Shown one piece after another: positions 63,237 through 64,000 of a stretch of DNA of 64,000 nt (position 1 is its first letter; each line of letters starts with the position of its first letter). Location: NCBI RefSeq assembly GCF_036226365.1, contig NZ_CP108462.1, positions 2,356,001-2,420,000 of the forward strand, written 5' to 3'. Both the position numbers and the translations under genes were made by a program. The notes beneath the pieces were generated by a model. That model did not search any database and had not been told where the DNA came from. It saw nothing but the letters and a program-made list of their open reading frames with translations. This DNA comes from Streptomyces sp. NBC_01262 (GTDB lineage: Bacteria; Actinomycetota; Actinomycetes; Streptomycetales; Streptomycetaceae).

Positions 63237-64000
63237 ATGAGTTCTGGGGGCTTGCCGCACACCCTCATCGGAGGGCGCTACGAGTTGCAGCGTCAGCTGG
63301 GGCGCGGCGGCATGGGCGTGGTCTGGGAGGCGTACGACAACCGGCTGAGCCGGCAGGTCGCGGTGAAGGAGCTGCTGTTCCGGGGCGCGATGGACCCGGA
63401 CACGCAGGCGCAGTGGGTGGAGCGGGCGCGGCGGGAGGCGCAGGCGATCGCGCGGATCGGCCATGAGCATGTGGTCGCGGTCCATGACGTGATCGAGGCC
63501 GAGGGCCAGGTCTGGATCGTGATGGAGCAGGTCAACCCGCATTCGCTGGCGGACCAGTTGCGCGAGCAGGGGCGGCTGCCGGCCCTGCACGCGGCGCGGA
63601 TCGGCCTGGAGGTGCTGCGCGGGCTGCGGGCGGTGCACGCGGCGGGGGTGCTGCACCGCGATGTGAAGCCGCACAACATCCTCTTCCGGCGCGACGGCCG
63701 TGCGGTGCTCATGGACTTCGGGATCGCGACCTTCGAGGGCGCGGCCCAGGTGACCCGGCTGCACGAGACGGTGGGCACACCGCAGTACCTGGCCCCTGAG
63801 CTGGCGCTGCCGGCCGACCGGACGCCGCGTGAGGCGACCCCGGCGGCGGATCTGTGGTCGCTGGGCGTGACGCTGTACGAGACGGTCGAGGGCCGCGCGC
63901 CTTTCCGCGGCCCGACTCCGTACGAGGTGCTGGAGGCGGTCCGCACCACCGAGCCGCCGCCGATGCAGCACGCGGGGCCGTTGCGCCCGCTGATCGAGGG
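63237..64000 (+). CDS. Hanks-type serine/threonine protein kinase, partial
   Basis: The first 254 codons of a kinase that continues past the right edge. All key motifs are present: glycine loop LGRGGMGVVWEA, invariant Lys in VAVKELLF, HRDVKPHNI (catalytic loop), MDFGIATFEG (DFG), GTPQYLAPELAL (APE-type) and DLWSLGVTLYETVEGRAPF. ATG follows GATGGGGGCACACGC. It may sense external signals if a membrane helix and outer domain lie beyond the window; this cannot be seen here. Confidence 0.93.
   Translation, partial: MSSGGLPHTLIGGRYELQRQLGRGGMGVVWEAYDNRLSRQVAVKELLFRGAMDPDTQAQWVERARREAQAIARIGHEHVVAVHDVIEAEGQVWIVMEQVNPHSLADQLREQGRLPALHAARIGLEVLRGLRAVHAAGVLHRDVKPHNILFRRDGRAVLMDFGIATFEGAAQVTRLHETVGTPQYLAPELALPADRTPREATPAADLWSLGVTLYETVEGRAPFRGPTPYEVLEAVRTTEPPPMQHAGPLRPLIE

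Overview
This 64 kb window is high-GC DNA with many GTG starts and tightly packed operons. The order rnhB ... nrdJ-nrdR-lexA-dinG-like ... hflX ... relA/spoT homologue-dapF-miaA-miaB is characteristic of the core chromosome of Streptomyces or a close relative. I saw no rRNA, tRNA or CRISPR array.

Region 1 (1-12.2 kb) covers ion transport and stress. A partial iron-sulfur (FhuF-like) gene is followed by a kdp potassium-pump operon read leftward: a 27-residue one-helix microprotein, kdpF, kdpA, kdpB, kdpC and the response regulator kdpE. The sensor kinase gene kdpD is missing. Only about 27 codons of what looks like its C-terminus remain between kdpC and kdpE. A universal stress protein, an unknown four-helix membrane protein, a CorA-type Mg transporter and a RecQ helicase with a phosphoribosyltransferase-like tail follow.

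Region 2 (12.2-28.9 kb) carries housekeeping and catabolic genes: two unknown proteins, RNase HII, an amino-acid permease with an aldehyde dehydrogenase, a TetR/DHA2-efflux pair sharing two matching operators, a DUF4173-type membrane protein, an ADP-ribosylglycohydrolase gene broken by one amber codon, a histidine phosphatase, an atypical SDR with its divergent TetR regulator and a large palindromic operator, an NmrA-like protein, a DUF4937 protein, a VOC protein, an NAD epimerase and a TerD protein.

Region 3 (28.9-36.0 kb) looks accessory: a YrhB-like protein, a gene remnant, an ArsR/metallo-hydrolase pair with a probable leaderless promoter, and a translationally coupled trio. The trio is a catalytically complete tyrosine integrase, a small Cro/C1-type regulator and a 755-residue protein with nine predicted zinc ribbons on a recombinase-like domain that lacks recognisable catalytic residues. 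Nested inverted repeats at the integrase start, and a related hairpin beyond a small basic protein gene, may be attachment or control sites. This trio is the best candidate for an uncharacterised system in the window.

Region 4 (36.0-64.0 kb) is core again: nrdR-nrdJ with paired NrdR boxes, lexA with an SOS box, a DinG/XPD-type helicase, a four-gene NRPS-independent siderophore operon without local decarboxylase, hydroxylase or transporter, a secreted trypsin-like lipoprotein, hflX, an M1 peptidase, a RelA/SpoT homologue, dapF, miaA, an MT0933-type antitoxin-like protein, miaB, a probable adenine deaminase, a TAXI-type binding protein and the start of a Ser/Thr kinase.
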